Positions 33,424-45,199 of a stretch of 64,000 bases of DNA are shown piece by piece (the first letter of the stretch is position 1; every line of letters starts with the position of its first letter). Below the pieces are notes generated by a model. The model ran no database searches. It had not been told where the DNA came from and saw only the letters and a program-made list of their open reading frames with translations. Location of the stretch: contig MU867132.1 in the NCBI GenBank assembly GCA_033725935.1, positions 62,001 to 126,000 of the forward strand. Reading direction: 5' to 3'. This DNA is from Cladorrhinum sp. PSN259. Lineage: Eukaryota; Ascomycota; Sordariomycetes; Sordariales; Podosporaceae. The position numbers and the translations under genes are program-made.

Positions 33424-36185
33424 TTAACCGCCCCCGGGGGGCGCTTGTCTAGGCGCTTGTGATGGTGCTGCTGATGAACCAGCGCCACGCAGATTGATAG
33501 CTCCAATTCGCGACACGATGTTGCTGCCCACCGCGTCCACAGCTCCTCGGGGTGAAGTAAGACTGGGCCCCTGTGCCGCCGTCTCCTGCACGCGGAAGAG
33601 CTTGATCTGCGTTGTATTCCAGATACCCACCGTGCCCTTCGAGACTTGTATCTCGCTGGCAAAAATGAACCCCCACAGTAGAGACTCATACCACCCCAGG
33701 GCCAGCGGTGACCATTCAAACGAATGGACGCGGATAGGGGATGGGTCAACACCAACCAGCTGTATCTCCCGTATCTTACTCAGAGTAGCAGGGACCGGCA
33801 CGTCGGACGAAAGTGCCTCACGCGGCACCAGGGCCGAAATTTGTTGAATGAGCGTAAGGATTGTATGGAGTGGCAATTCTGGCAGCCAGCTCTCGATCCA
33901 GCTGGATGATGGCTCGAACCCCCCAAACGGGCCCGCTTGCGACTGGGTGGGACTCGTCAAGCTCGATACGCTGTTCTGACGAGAGAAATTCCGCGCGGTT
34001 GCTGGCATCTTTCCTCTAGCTTTTTCAGACATGCCGCCCAGCTGTCTCGGTAAATCATCATCGACTGGAGACGCAACAGATGATGCACGAGATGGAATTT
34101 CACTTGGACTTGACGCCGCAGGCGTTGGGCGTTCCTCTTCATCGTCACTGTCATCTTCGTCATCCCCAATTGCAAAGGTCTCATCTTCTTCTGGAATGTC
34201 ACTGGTTGTTGGCGTCCGTGCGGTTGGAGTAGTTGGGCTTCTGATGCTATCAGCCGAACTCCTGGTCGAGTGACCTGCCAACGGGTCGTTTGAAGCGTTC
34301 GAGTCCTTCCTCCTGCGGTTCCGTCTTTCGATCTCTTCCTGGCCACTTTCCAATGTGAAAGACCGAAGAGCCTCGAACCTCTTTCTATTTTTGAGAATGG
34401 TAACCACAAGCTGAGCATTTTCTGCAAGACCGTTAAACATCAAATACTACATGATTTATCGACAGGGTGCACATACCAATATATTTGTGTTCAACAGTGG
34501 CATTGATTGCCTCTAGTAAGGATCGCAGAAGACCATGGTTCGTTTCATTGGCCAGGAGGAACGAGGGCGATGACATGGAGTTGAACAGCTGGATAATCTT
34601 GGAGCACGTAGGTCCACTCAATCCCTCCAGTTGCGGCGCGATGTTGTTGATGACAGCCAGAAGGGCAGGATAAATGGCTGTTAGCTTCCCCTGGCTAGTC
34701 GTGATGAGTGCATAGATGGACTGAATGAGAAAATCGGCATATGTTCCCCTAAAGCCGGCGATTCGGATGGCTGGAGGTAGGGTATCTTGCCCCTCAAAGG
34801 ATTTGTTTAGGTTCACACCGAAGTTTCTCTCTACACTCAGCGTCTGCAACAGAAAAGCGCACATGCGGACGACTCCTTGCTTAGAGGCGTCAGCCTTATA
34901 CTCGAGAGCGTAGAACAATATCAAGATCACGAAGTCGTGTGCTCTCCCGGTATCGATCATGAAAGACCGAAACCGCTTGTTGCATTGAGTTATCTCCCAG
35001 AAGAGCATTATCATCTCGGGGGCGAACCTGACTTGGGACTGAGAGCCAGGGATATAGGAGGTATTGGCATGCAATGGTTGGTTGAGAATCCGCGTCATCC
35101 CGTCCACGACAAACTGAAAGTCTTGAGGTCTGTGTAAGCGGCCGAGAAAGTGACGGTAGTAGTTTTTGGGCGTCGGAAGGCCATTTTGTTCGGGAATGGG
35201 ATACAACAGCGTTGCAAGGAGGAATTGTAGGGTGTAAGTGACAAGGACTTGCTTTGGATCCTTGAGCACCAGGGCATTATAGGGTACCCGCCAGCTGACA
35301 GGGTTAAACTTGAGGGTTGTGTTCAGGAGCGAGCACAGAACTGAGAGGACCAATTGCTTGTCTGGGTTGGTGCAAATGTATGTGAGAGCCTTAGTTCCAA
35401 CCTGTGGCAGGAACTGTGAGGACATGTACATGCTCTTGCTTGCCAAGGTCAAGAGAAGACGCAGAGTCTCACACCGGTTGGCTTCGTGCTCCTTGGTGGT
35501 GGGAATAGTTGTATTGCAGCCCACGCCGCTTTGCCAGATGGCAAACGTGACCTTTGGCTTGCCATGAGGCACCTTGGGGACGGTCAAGTCGGAGAAAAAG
35601 AGTAGTTCCAACAAGGTATCGATAAGTTCCTCTGCCAGTGGTTTCGCGTCTTCGTATTCTGGCAGTGGCGTCCTGGGTTGTTCGACCCCGTCGAAGAGCA
35701 CCTCGCTGGCGATTGACGACTTCCTTGACAGCTTGCGCCGCGAGCCCCACAGGAACCTATCCTCCCATTCTTGCAAAGAATCTTTCTCGTAGATGAAGGG
35801 CAGAATCCTGGTGAGGACTCGGATGCAGTTGAGACCCTCTCGTTCGGAGGCAAGTTCGGGGTCGGGGAAGGATGGATGGTGACGAAGCATAAACAGTCGA
35901 CCCGTCACGGCCTGTATAAGTGATTCTAGGTTCTCGAGGGCATTGTCACGAGTACGGCGAACATCGGCGGGCGCGAATAGACTGAAGATATCCTCGGAGG
36001 ATTCGGGGAGCTCCCAGAACTGCAGGCCAGCAGCAGGCCAACATTAGCGTGTCGTATTGTTAAAGGTCGCCGCTGTAGGGTGTGCCTACCTGTCTCCAGT
36101 ATTCATCATCAGCAGGAATGTGGCGCTCTTCCGAGAGTCTAAAAATGCCTTTTTTGAAGACTAGCTTCGAATCGCTGGCACCCAT
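33424..36185 (-). CDS. HID1 homologue (secretory-pathway peripheral protein)
   Basis: Exons 36090-36185, 34477-36019 and 33424-34421 give 878 residues. HID1 (yeast Ecm30, S. pombe Hid1) is a peripheral protein of Golgi and post-Golgi membranes needed for secretory granule or Golgi trafficking. Hallmarks are the start MGASDSKLVFKKGIFRLSEE, FWELPESSEDIFSLFAPADV, RRTRDNALENLESLI and the helical repeat core (KPKVTFAIWQSGVGC, FAPEMIMLFWEITQCNKRF). The myristoylation-type MGxxxS start is kept. An acidic/Ser-rich insert (EEDETFAIGDDEDDSDDEEE) lies before the conserved C-terminal block with WIESWLPELPLHTILTLI and VHSFEWSPLALGWYESLLW. The tail is Ala/Pro-rich. It is divergent from SPC3. Confidence 0.92.
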
Positions 36186-36706
36186 TTTGACGGTTGGATT
36201 AAGAGAATGGCATCGTATAGCAACCTGAATTGATAACAAGTTATCGATAGTTGCAGGGCAGTGAGGTGCGTGATGGTGGGTTATCTAAAGCGACCTAAAG
36301 GTAGGTACTGGCCAAGTTACATCACAGGCTGATAATACGGGTGCTTTCAGGCCTGCAGCTCGCTAAATCAGGAACGGCTTTGTTCATTACATAAAACCCT
36401 AACCCGTGCATGCTACCACAGCGGCCAAGCTTACTTGACAAGGGTGAACCCCCGATTGCTGCATACCAATCTGGCCTCAACTGCTCCATGGTTCGTTATC
36501 CCCATCCACAGCCAGGCGCAAGCTGCCACGAGCCTTGGTTTCATGTGCTCAAACCACCTCACCGGCGCAATACAGCTCAAATCACAGCCGATGACAACGC
36601 TCAGGTGACAACAAGCTTCTACGAAGTACGCATAGGGAGAAATACCAAAAACAAACCCAATTCCCCATCTTGCGCGCGCAGCCGTAGCGCATCCCACCTG
36701 CCCGCC
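36186..36706. promoter_or_regulatory. Divergent promoter region, HID1 / SPC3
   Basis: About 520 bp between two divergent secretory-pathway genes. A shared promoter is possible but no specific site is evident. Confidence 0.4.
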
Positions 36707-37453
36707 ATGCACTCTTCCGTCGTCCGCCTCCAAAACACCTTCGGCTTCTTCACGACCGTCGCGTTCGTAGTTGCCGCCCTTGTCTCCCTCTCCGATTTCC
36801 TCTCCCCGCGAACACCAACAGTAAACCTCCTCAAGACCACCTCCCTCCAAGTAGTCAAGGGCCGCCCCCACTACTACTCACCCAAGAAAGAAGAATATGC
36901 CATCATCAAATTCTCACTCGACGCCGACCTGTCGTCCCTTTTCACCTGGAACACCAAACAGGTATTCGTCTACGTAACAGCCGAATGGCCTGCCGCTGGT
37001 GGCCAAAATAACACCAACCAGGCCGTAATCTGGGACAAGATCATCACTGCGCCCAGCTCTGATCACCTAGCAAACATTGGTCCCATTGAGAGGAAGAGGC
37101 TCAAGAAGAGCGCTGCGGGGAAGCCCATTGATCCAAGCCGGTAGGCTTCCATTCCTCCCCCCTACTTTTCTCCGTGTATACTAATGTTTTTGCAATGTAG
37201 AGGCAAGCTCGTCCTCAAGAACCAGCGCTACAAGTACCAAATCACCCACCCATCAGGCAAGATCGCATCGCAAGAAGATGTCGCCCTGAAGCTGCACTAT
37301 AACGTCCAGCCCTGGGTTGGCCTCTTGACCTGGAATCAGGAACAGGCGTGGGGCAAGTGGGAGGCGCTCAAGGGCGCAACGAGCAAGAAGTTCACGCTGC
37401 CTGCGTTAAAGAAGAAGGATGAGGGGAAGAAGAACAAGAGCACGAGGGTCTAA
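36707..37453 (+). CDS. Signal peptidase complex subunit 3
   Basis: An ER membrane subunit of signal peptidase, with a short cytosolic end, one membrane span and a lumenal domain. Exons 36707-37140 and 37201-37453 (60-bp intron) give 228 residues. The N-terminus MHSSVVRLQNTFGFFTTVAF and the span that follows (residues about 12-30) are typical of SPC22/23. Downstream, DLSSLFTWNTKQVFVYVTAE, NQAVIWDKII, then NQRYKYQITHPSGKI and LHYNVQPWVGLLTW match the family. The basic tail (KKKDEGKKNKSTRV) is a little longer than in yeast Spc3. The ATG at 36707 is the first that places the signal anchor correctly. Confidence 0.95.
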
Positions 37454-38401
37454 ATTTTACTCCAAAAATAAAAATAATCAAAACACTGGTTTCGGATTTT
37501 CATGTTTTGTGCTTGCCGAGTGTCATTCACGGATGTCGTTGTTGCTTGGTTCGGTGAAATGTAGGTATGGATGGAATATGGTGAACAACAACACCAGGAA
37601 AGGGGTATATAAACCACCTTCCAGGCATCTCCTCCCAGCGAAGTAGCTAATTAATTAATCCGCTCGAGGCCAGACCTGGTAGTATAGTGTGCAGTATGCC
37701 AACTCAGAAAAAAATGACCCAAAAAGATTCAGAAAGAGCGCAAAAAAAAAAGAACAGAGCACAATCAGAATGAATAATAAGATGAATAAGGAACAGTGAG
37801 AACTGTGGCAGCCAAAAGTAGGTCTTCGCTTTTTAGGGTTTACCTTGGGTTCGAGTCGAGATTAGATTACTTCATTTTTGTTTTTCAAGTCCGGTAAACT
37901 TGATCAAGGCAATCGAGATGAGTTCGCAATGTCGCATTGATTCTTTTCCTACATAGATCTATCTATACATCAAGCCAGACTTGATGTAGGCAAACGCTTC
38001 GCATGCTGCACATTCATCCACCTCTACCTGTACATACTTTACAAACGGAGGTATTCTATATACAGACAGACCAACAAAAATGCATCATTAAAGCCATCAA
38101 CCCTTTCTCGCATAACTCCAGAAATATGCCGCCATGTGGAGCTAAACCAGTGCTGTTTTCCCAGAAATTTTTTGCCCATGTTCATCCAGAAGTAGTATGA
38201 ATATATACACCCAAACCGAACACGCAAATCTCGTCAGAAAACTTTCATGGCGTCGTTTCATCATATGTTCTCGTTCCAAATCCATATTCGTTCCATCATC
38301 GACATGAAAAGTTCGTTAAGAGGAAGAGCCCGCCGCGAAGCCATACCTGAAGTTCCGGGGGACAACGCGGAACCGGCGGCCTAAAAGCAACCCTTATACA
38401 C
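37454..38401. other. Convergent intergenic, SPC3 / XRN1
   Basis: About 950 bp of 3' flanks. A TATATAA at about 37606 on the plus strand has no gene behind it. A GGGTTCGAGTC string near 37847 resembles a tRNA B box but has no cloverleaf around it. No supported feature. Confidence 0.45.
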
Positions 38402-41400
38402 CTAGTTCGAGGGTGCAGGCGCCGCGTTCTGCTGCTGCTGTTGTGTACCTCCTCTACCTCCACGGCCAGCACCCCGACCACGCCCACCGCGTCCTCGTCC
38501 ACGCCCACCCCTAGGAGAATCAAGGTTCGAGGGAGGCGGGACAGCTCCATAGATAGGCCCGGGGGGAGTGGAGGCAGAATGCTGCATGCCCTCGTCGTTG
38601 GCTACTGGTGCAGCAGGGGACGATGCGTGCCCGCCTCGACCATAACTACCACGGTGTCCAAAGTTGCCTCTATGGCCATCTCCACGACCGCGGCCGCGGT
38701 ATCCATTCGGGCCATGATGCTGGTTGGCAGTACCACCCTGAGCATCCGAGTTGTGACTCTGGTTGCCACCCTGCTGGGCAGGACGATACGGGAGGTTATT
38801 GTGCAAAGCGCCACGCTGGTTCTGGCCGCCACGACCACGGCTCCCACCACTGAGAGCACCCCTCCAGGTGCCCTGGAGAGGAGCAGGTGCAGAAGCATCC
38901 TGGTAGCGTCTGCCGTTCATGTGGTAGCCGCCGTGTGCCGTCAAAGTCGTTACTGACGGACTGACAGGGTTCTTTGCCAGCTGAGTCTTGGATTCAGCAA
39001 CCACCTGGCGGTAGCTGAGGTTGAGCAGAGTAGTGGACGCCACTGTTTGGCCACGGAAAGCCGGGCAGCGGTCACCCAAAGTCGTGCCGCTCATGAAAGT
39101 GACGTCAAATACAACATCCAAGAGTTTTGCGGTCGGGGTACGGCTGATACCGACTACCGTACCGCGGAATGCGATGGGCACCTTACCCGTGCGGGCCACA
39201 TAAACCACACGGTCGCCTAAAGCAAACTTTTGGTTCCCAAGGCGATGCTCAGCATCCTCTGGTCTCAGCAACGCGTTGCGAGGGACACTATTCATCTTCT
39301 TCGAGGTTCCAGGGAGCATGCTGATCTTCAGGTTATCAGCCTCAGTCGCAAGCTGCATCACAATGGTGGAATCCAGCTGCTCGGCATCCAGAGGGACACG
39401 CTCCATGGAGCTTGTCTTCAAGGTCTTAACCCAGCTCCCAATTTCCTTGACTCTGACTGAAGCAACTGCAGGATCAGACCAGAGATCGGTCTCCCTAAGT
39501 TCAGCACCCGAAGGGTTTTTCTTAATTCCAGCAAAGAGATCAGGGAATCTTGTCATGTACTCAACGATCAGATGCACAGCAGCAGGGCTGAACTCCCAAC
39601 CTGTCTCGGATTTGCGGGAGTACCCCAGCACCTTCTGCTTCTTACCCTCAAATTTGAGATTGAGGCCTAGGTTGACGCGGAGGTCACCAACCGTCCGGAC
39701 GAAAAAGGACGAGGTGATCTTGCTCAGTGTGAGCGGGTGCAGGTCGAGCTGCTTGGCAACCATGTAGGACGGCATATACTGGTTACCACGCTGGGCATTC
39801 TGGATCACCCTCTTCGCAAACTCAGGCTCACGGCCATTCTCGAGTACCGAAAGCCAGACTTGGAGTTTTCCGTTAGTGTATCCAGCAACTTCGAGCGGCC
39901 TGCCATAATTGAACTCTCCCAAGAAGAAACCCGTCGACTTAAGGGGGAACTCTTCTTCCAAGGGAACCGCAGCCTTCTCAATAAAACGTTCATCCTCATT
40001 GACAACCTCATCCACAATGATCTGTGCAGCATAGTCGGTTTCCATGCCAGAGATATCACCATATTCCTTGATCGTTGCTCCCTCATCCGTCTTGACCAGA
40101 CCCTTCAGCATCTGAACATGAACCAGCGAATCAACAGGGCCAATCAAAATTCCCAGGCGCTTGCTGTAGAAGTTCTCAATTCGGTCTGATTTCTGACTCC
40201 ACTGTTCGATTTCGCGGTGGGAATGGTGCGTGGAAACTACTTGGCCGCTTCCATCTTCAGCAAGCGTGTAGTCGAAGAGCTCATCAGATACCCGTACGAT
40301 CTTAGCCTCTTGCAGGAAAGGGTAGCCGACAAAGCAGCGCTGGCCAAGTTTAACCTTTGCAGCTTCGACATTAGTGCGCTCATCCGTTCCCAGAAGATTG
40401 ACCACCATGCTCTCATTCCGGCTGTCCTGTTGGAAGACATTGACACCGTGGAAGCCAAGGCTGGCGCTGTATGGGAGGGTTGCCAGAGATGGGAATCCAG
40501 CCAAGGCTGAGGCATTTAGCAAAGCACCATCAGTAAGGCCCGCACGGTACTCCAGGCCTTCCACAGGCGGCAGGTCGAAGATGTTCTCGATGCAATGGCA
40601 GTTGGGAATTTCCGGGAAGACATCAACTAAGGATGAAGGGTACGTGAAGTTTACGTCGGGCGAGTAGGTGAACTTGAGCGCCACACCGAAATCGTTCCGA
40701 GCCTTCTCGTCATCGGACAGAAGGTTGTTCTTGGGAGCCATGGCATCGAGCAACCGCTTCTCATCAATGAAAGGAATCTTTACGACCGCCTCCCAGTCCA
40801 TTTTCTTGCCATTCATATCCAATTCGAAGTCGCGAGGATAGAAGTCAATAATAGGCGAGTCGGGGCTCGTCATGAGATCCCAATAGACTGTTGGGACAAT
40901 CTTCTTGCTGCGATCCGGCAACACACCCATGAGCTGCTCATTGGGCCGGAAAGGTTGGCCCAGCTGGAAGTTGAGGTCTGCATTCAAACCCTTCATGACA
41001 TCCGAAACCATAGGTGAGTAGTGATACTGATAGAACCATGGCCACGACGCAATGCCACGGTAATAGTAGTATAGAACCCATTGGAGACCTTGGACGTAAT
41101 TTTCGGTGAGCTTCCGTAGCCCTTCATCCTTGCTATCGGCCCACTCGGGGAACTTCTCGGCGTAGTAATTGTCCTTCCACTCCTGAAATTTCTGCTTATA
41201 CTTGGCTTCCATGGCAGCCTGCGCATCGGCAGCTGTGAGATCGAGAACTTGGGCATTATCGTATTTTTTGACAATGCGGAGGGATGCCGACTGTGCCTCT
41301 TCGTCATCCTCGTCCTCTTCGTCTCTAGCGGGAAAGCTCAAGATAAGATGGCGATGGCCGTCGTCGTCTTCCTTGGTAGCCCACTCGAGGTGAGCAGCAT

Positions 41401-42812
41401 CCGCAAGATCTTGAACGAACTTGCGGTCGGCGGCCTTTAGCTCCGTGCCAAGGTCAAGAGCCTCAGAGGCGCGATTCGTGATGAACTTTCGAATCTTTGA
41501 TTTCCAGAGAGCCTTTTGTTCCGAAGTAATGATGAGCTTGCCCTTCGCCTTTGCTCTCGCCGCTTCTGCCGCGTCGTTCTCGAGCATCTTCTTACCCCGC
41601 AGCCAACTGGCATCCTCGTTCTCGTGTTCAAAGAAGCGATACTCCTCCCTCCCAAGCTCCTCCAAAAGAACTCCAAGTCGCTTGAGGTTAACTCTCCCGT
41701 TCTCGTTGATATAACCATCACATTTCGGCAGGACCTCTTTGTATATCCTAAACATGGTGGCCAATGCGCCTTCATTGATGTGGAAACGAGGAAGATTGGG
41801 AAGGAAATCGTTGCCGACGAAGAAGGCCATAAGGATGAAATCATCGATCACCTTCTCCATGTCAAATGGGAAGGACATTGCGCCAGGGCGCTTGAGTTCT
41901 TGGAATTCCAGTTCCAGGTATTCCCGAACAATGCACAAATGCATCAGGTAGAAATTCTGATGCTCCAACTCCTTCGACTTGTGCTTTTGGTTACGACCGA
42001 AAGTGACCTCCTCACGAAGCAAGCAGAAATGAGGATCGTGGCTCAGAAGACCCAACATGATGAGATCTGCATCGAGCCCGTAGAGGCAGTGGCGGACATT
42101 GGGGTTGTAGTCGGCTTGTGCGCGCGCATTGCGGATGTACTCCATGATCTTGTGCTCACCCTCACCAGGGACCTCGTGGCCGGAGAGCACAATCTGGGGC
42201 TGTTGCCAATCTTTATCCTCAGAGACCTTCTTGTTGATAAAGTACTTTAGTTGCATTGTAAGCTTGGCCATGAATGCGGTTCCTAATTGCCCAAATCAGC
42301 GGATAAACATGAGCCACTCATTAAAGGGGGGGCTCATACCTGGCGTGATACAGTTGCTATCGAAAGGCTCCTCCTTGGGAAGCTCCTTGCCCTCACGGAC
42401 GGCCTTTTCCCGAGCCCTCTCGGCATCCAGCGCAGTTCGGAAACGACGAGCGCGCTGCTGGTTCATTTTGGCGCGGGGTGCGACACCATCGATGGCCATA
42501 AAGAAGAGTGTTTTCGGCTTAATCTTTCCAAACAAATGTTCGATGTAGTTGAAGATTGCTATAAACATTTCCTCCTCGGTCATGCGAAACGACACATCGT
42601 CTGAGTCTTTATGGGTGCAGTTATGGATGATGCCGTTCATATCCAGGTAGAGGCAGTCGAACTCAGGAATGCGGTTCTCTGCGATGAGCTGCGAGATCGC
42701 AGGATATCGCTCTGAGAGCCATCGGAAGAATTTGGGAACACTGCGCGAGGATGAGTTAATGTCGTTGAATCTCTGGATCTTTTGATCTCTATCCCAAGGA
42801 TGCTCACCCCAT
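38402..42812 (-). CDS. 5'-3' exoribonuclease 1 (XRN1/Kem1)
   Basis: The cytoplasmic nuclease that destroys decapped mRNA. Exons 42808-42812 (only ATGGG), 42340-42740 and 38402-42282 give 1428 residues, in the normal range. The start MGVPKFFRWLSERYPAISQL and the acidic active-site segments are intact: YLDMNGIIHNC, FFMAIDGVAPRAKMNQQRAR, GTAFMAKL, PGEGEHKIMEYIR, LYGLDADLIMLGL and FFVGNDFLPNLP. Downstream are the tower/PAZ/SH3-like regions (WVLYYYYRGIASWPWFYQYH). The last about 180 residues are an RGG-type tail (GRGRGGRGRG) ending in a Q tract and AAPAPSN, suited to RNA or P-body contacts. The five-base first coding exon is supported by consensus GTGAGC and GCGCAG splice ends and by the invariant MGVPKFF. 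Confidence 0.97.
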
Positions 42813-43704
42813 GTTTGCTTGGGGGCGCTTCGACGAAACGCTAGGTAGACTCGAGCTGTGGGGAAAATATGGTTATCGGTTGAAGACGGTGAACTTTGTA
42901 TTTGCTGATGCCGGCTCTAAATAAAAATGGCCGGGCTTTTGAGTATGTCGTAGCTCGTAAAAAAGCAGGAGCGCAACTGATGATTGAGGACGACTGGTAG
43001 ATCGGATAACTGCGACTGGGTATCACGCAGAAAAAGCAGCCGCAAAAGGAAACGATGTGTGGTTCTGGCGGGGTCCTGTTGGCCGTGCGACAACACGCAA
43101 ATCACAGAATACTAGATTCTGGACTCTGTATATCACCAAAATTCGTGGTGCTTTTTGACTTGTAAATGTTTGCAACAGAAAGTTGCCGCTTCCTCGGGTT
43201 CAGGCTTCGAAGCTTTAGCGACAGATGAGGCCACTGGAGGCTCGCAGTGACACTGTGTCGGCCGATGACTGACTGGCCGGTGCCCACAGCTGGAGCTGAA
43301 TCCCCACACAACTGGCCGTTTTGTGGTGTCTGCCCCTCGCCACCCCTAGCTCCCAATCGTCGTACCGTCGTCCCAGGGTGTTGAGGACAATGCTCATGCG
43401 GAGCTAAACCTATTAAGACCTAGCGCCTAAAGCTTCCCACGGCCTTTGGTGTTTCGTGGGGGATCAATTAAGGTCGCGTCGCGTCGCGGTGGCTGCTTTG
43501 GCTTTTGGTTCACATCTCTCCCAGCTAGCCAACTGGAACCTTTCAGAAAAAGAAATATTAAAATCTTTTTTCACTTTCTTTTCTTCAACCCCACAACCTC
43601 CGATCGTTAGGCCAAAACCTCGTATACAAATTTGGCCACCCAGACGTAGTCCATCCAAGTCGGCCAGCGCAAGATTTTAGCGATTTTCAGACCGTAACTC
43701 CACA
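42813..43704. promoter_or_regulatory. Divergent promoter region, XRN1 / HAT2
   Basis: About 890 bp between divergent starts. It contains the TCGCG triplet listed separately. No gene is seen. Confidence 0.45.
43474..43488 (+). promoter_or_regulatory. Three tandem TCGCG units upstream of HAT2
   Basis: TCGCG is repeated three times without spacing, about 217-231 bp before the HAT2 ATG. It contains CGCGTCGCG twice, the reverse complement of the CGCGACGCG in the MCM5 promoter. It may be bound by an MBF-like G1/S factor. This is inferred from sequence only. Confidence 0.35.
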
Positions 43705-45148
43705 ATGGCGCCGCCTGCCGACGTAGTCGACGATGTTGACGGTACGCTTCGCCATTCCCTCGATCTCCAAATCAGAGAAGCTGACCAATTCATCTTAGTC
43801 AACATGGACGATCAGGATGGTGCCGATCAGGAGCAGAAGCTCATCAACGAGGGTGTGTTTGCTTGTCTGGCCTCAATTAAATAGCGAATGTCGGTTGCTA
43901 ACCCCTTCCTCTACAGAGTACAAGACGTGGAAGAAAAACAGCCCCTTCCTTTACGACATGATTCTCAGCACTGCGCTGGAGTGGCCAACCTTGACGACGC
44001 AGTGGTTCCCGGATGTTAAGGACGTCGAGGACAAGAACTATAGAACCCACAGGTTGCTTCTCGGCACTCACACTGCAGAAGACAAGCCCAACTACCTCCA
44101 GATCGCAGACGTCGAGATTCCAAAGTCGGTCGAGCCCAATCCCAACAACTATGATGAGGACCGCGGCGAGATTGGCGGCTATGGAAGCAAGGGATCCTCT
44201 GATGAGCCACTTGTCATCAAGTTCAAAATTACCCAGAGAATCACCCACCCCGGCGAGGTTAACAAAGCTCGTTACCAGCCACAGAACCCGGATATCATTG
44301 CTACGCTTGCTGTCGACGACAGAGTGTTGATTTTCGATCGTACAAAGCACAGCAATGAGCCTAGTAAAACCCCCGAACCGCAGCTTGAGCTGATTGGCCA
44401 TACTGAGGAGGGCTTTGGCCTCGACTGGAACCCCCACGAAGAAGGCCGTCTTGCCTCCGGAAGTGAGGATTACACCGTTCTTCTCTGGGACCTGAAGGAA
44501 GCCCAGGGCAAGACATTGAAGCCTTCCCGCACATATACCCACCATACCCATATTGTCAATGACGTCCAGCACCATCCCATTGTCAAGCATTGGATTGGCA
44601 CCGTGTCGGATGATTTGAGTCTTCAGATTATCGATGTACGCAACCCAGATACCACGCGCAGTGCGGTTGTCGCTCGTAACGGCCATGCCGACGCCATCAA
44701 TGCGCTCGCCTTTAACCCGCGGTCCGAGTTTCTCATTGCGACTGCATCGGCTGACAAGACAATTGGTATCTGGGATATGCGCAACCTCAAACAGAAAATT
44801 CACACACTTGAAGGCCATAATGACGCCGTCACGTCGCTGTCGTGGCATCCTGAGGAGACTAGCATTCTGGGCAGCGGTAGTTACGACAGACGCGTCATTT
44901 TCTGGGACATCAGCCTCGTCGGCGAGGAGCAGACGCCCGAGGACCAAGAAGATGGGCCGCCGGAGCTTCTCTTCATGCATGGTGGCCATACCAACCATCT
45001 TGCCGATTTCAGCTGGAACAAGAATGACCCGTGGGTGGTATGCAGCGCTGCCGAGGACAACCTTCTTCAGATTTGGAAAGTAGCCGGATCCATCGTGAAC
45101 CAAGACAGCCACCATATGGAGATGGAAGAAATGGAAGCACACCCCTAG
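43705..45148 (+). CDS. HAT2/RbAp48-type histone-binding WD40 protein
   Basis: A histone H4 chaperone subunit found in Hat1 acetyltransferase and related chromatin complexes. Exons 43705-43741, 43799-43852 and 43917-45148 (introns 57 and 64 bp) give 440 residues, the family length. The N-terminal helix EEYKTWKKNSPFLYDMI and LEWPTLTTQWFPD are diagnostic of the RbAp46/48-Msi1-Hat2 group. Seven WD repeats follow, with clear WD-type ends (SGSEDYTVLLWDL, TASADKTIGIWDM, SGSYDRRVIFWDI). The acidic binding loop (EDQEDGPPELLFMHGGH) is present, and the C-terminus SWNKNDPWVVCSAAEDN is intact. It stops at TAG 45146-45148, after MEMEEMEAHP. The frame then stays open for another 744 bases (see next entry). 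In filamentous fungi relatives also join Polycomb repressive complex 2, so that role is possible. Confidence 0.95.
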
Positions 45149-45199
45149 GATTACGCGGGCAGCAAGGGCAGGAATGTTGAGCGAAGGGAAGAATTTGCT

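Noticed and set aside
37840..37865. tRNA-like B box (GGGTTCGAGTC)
   Set aside because: No A box, acceptor stem or anticodon arm can be built around it.
43898..45142. 414-codon open frame on the minus strand opposite HAT2
   Set aside because: It lies wholly antisense to a certain gene, has no recognisable peptide, and follows from codon bias at third positions.
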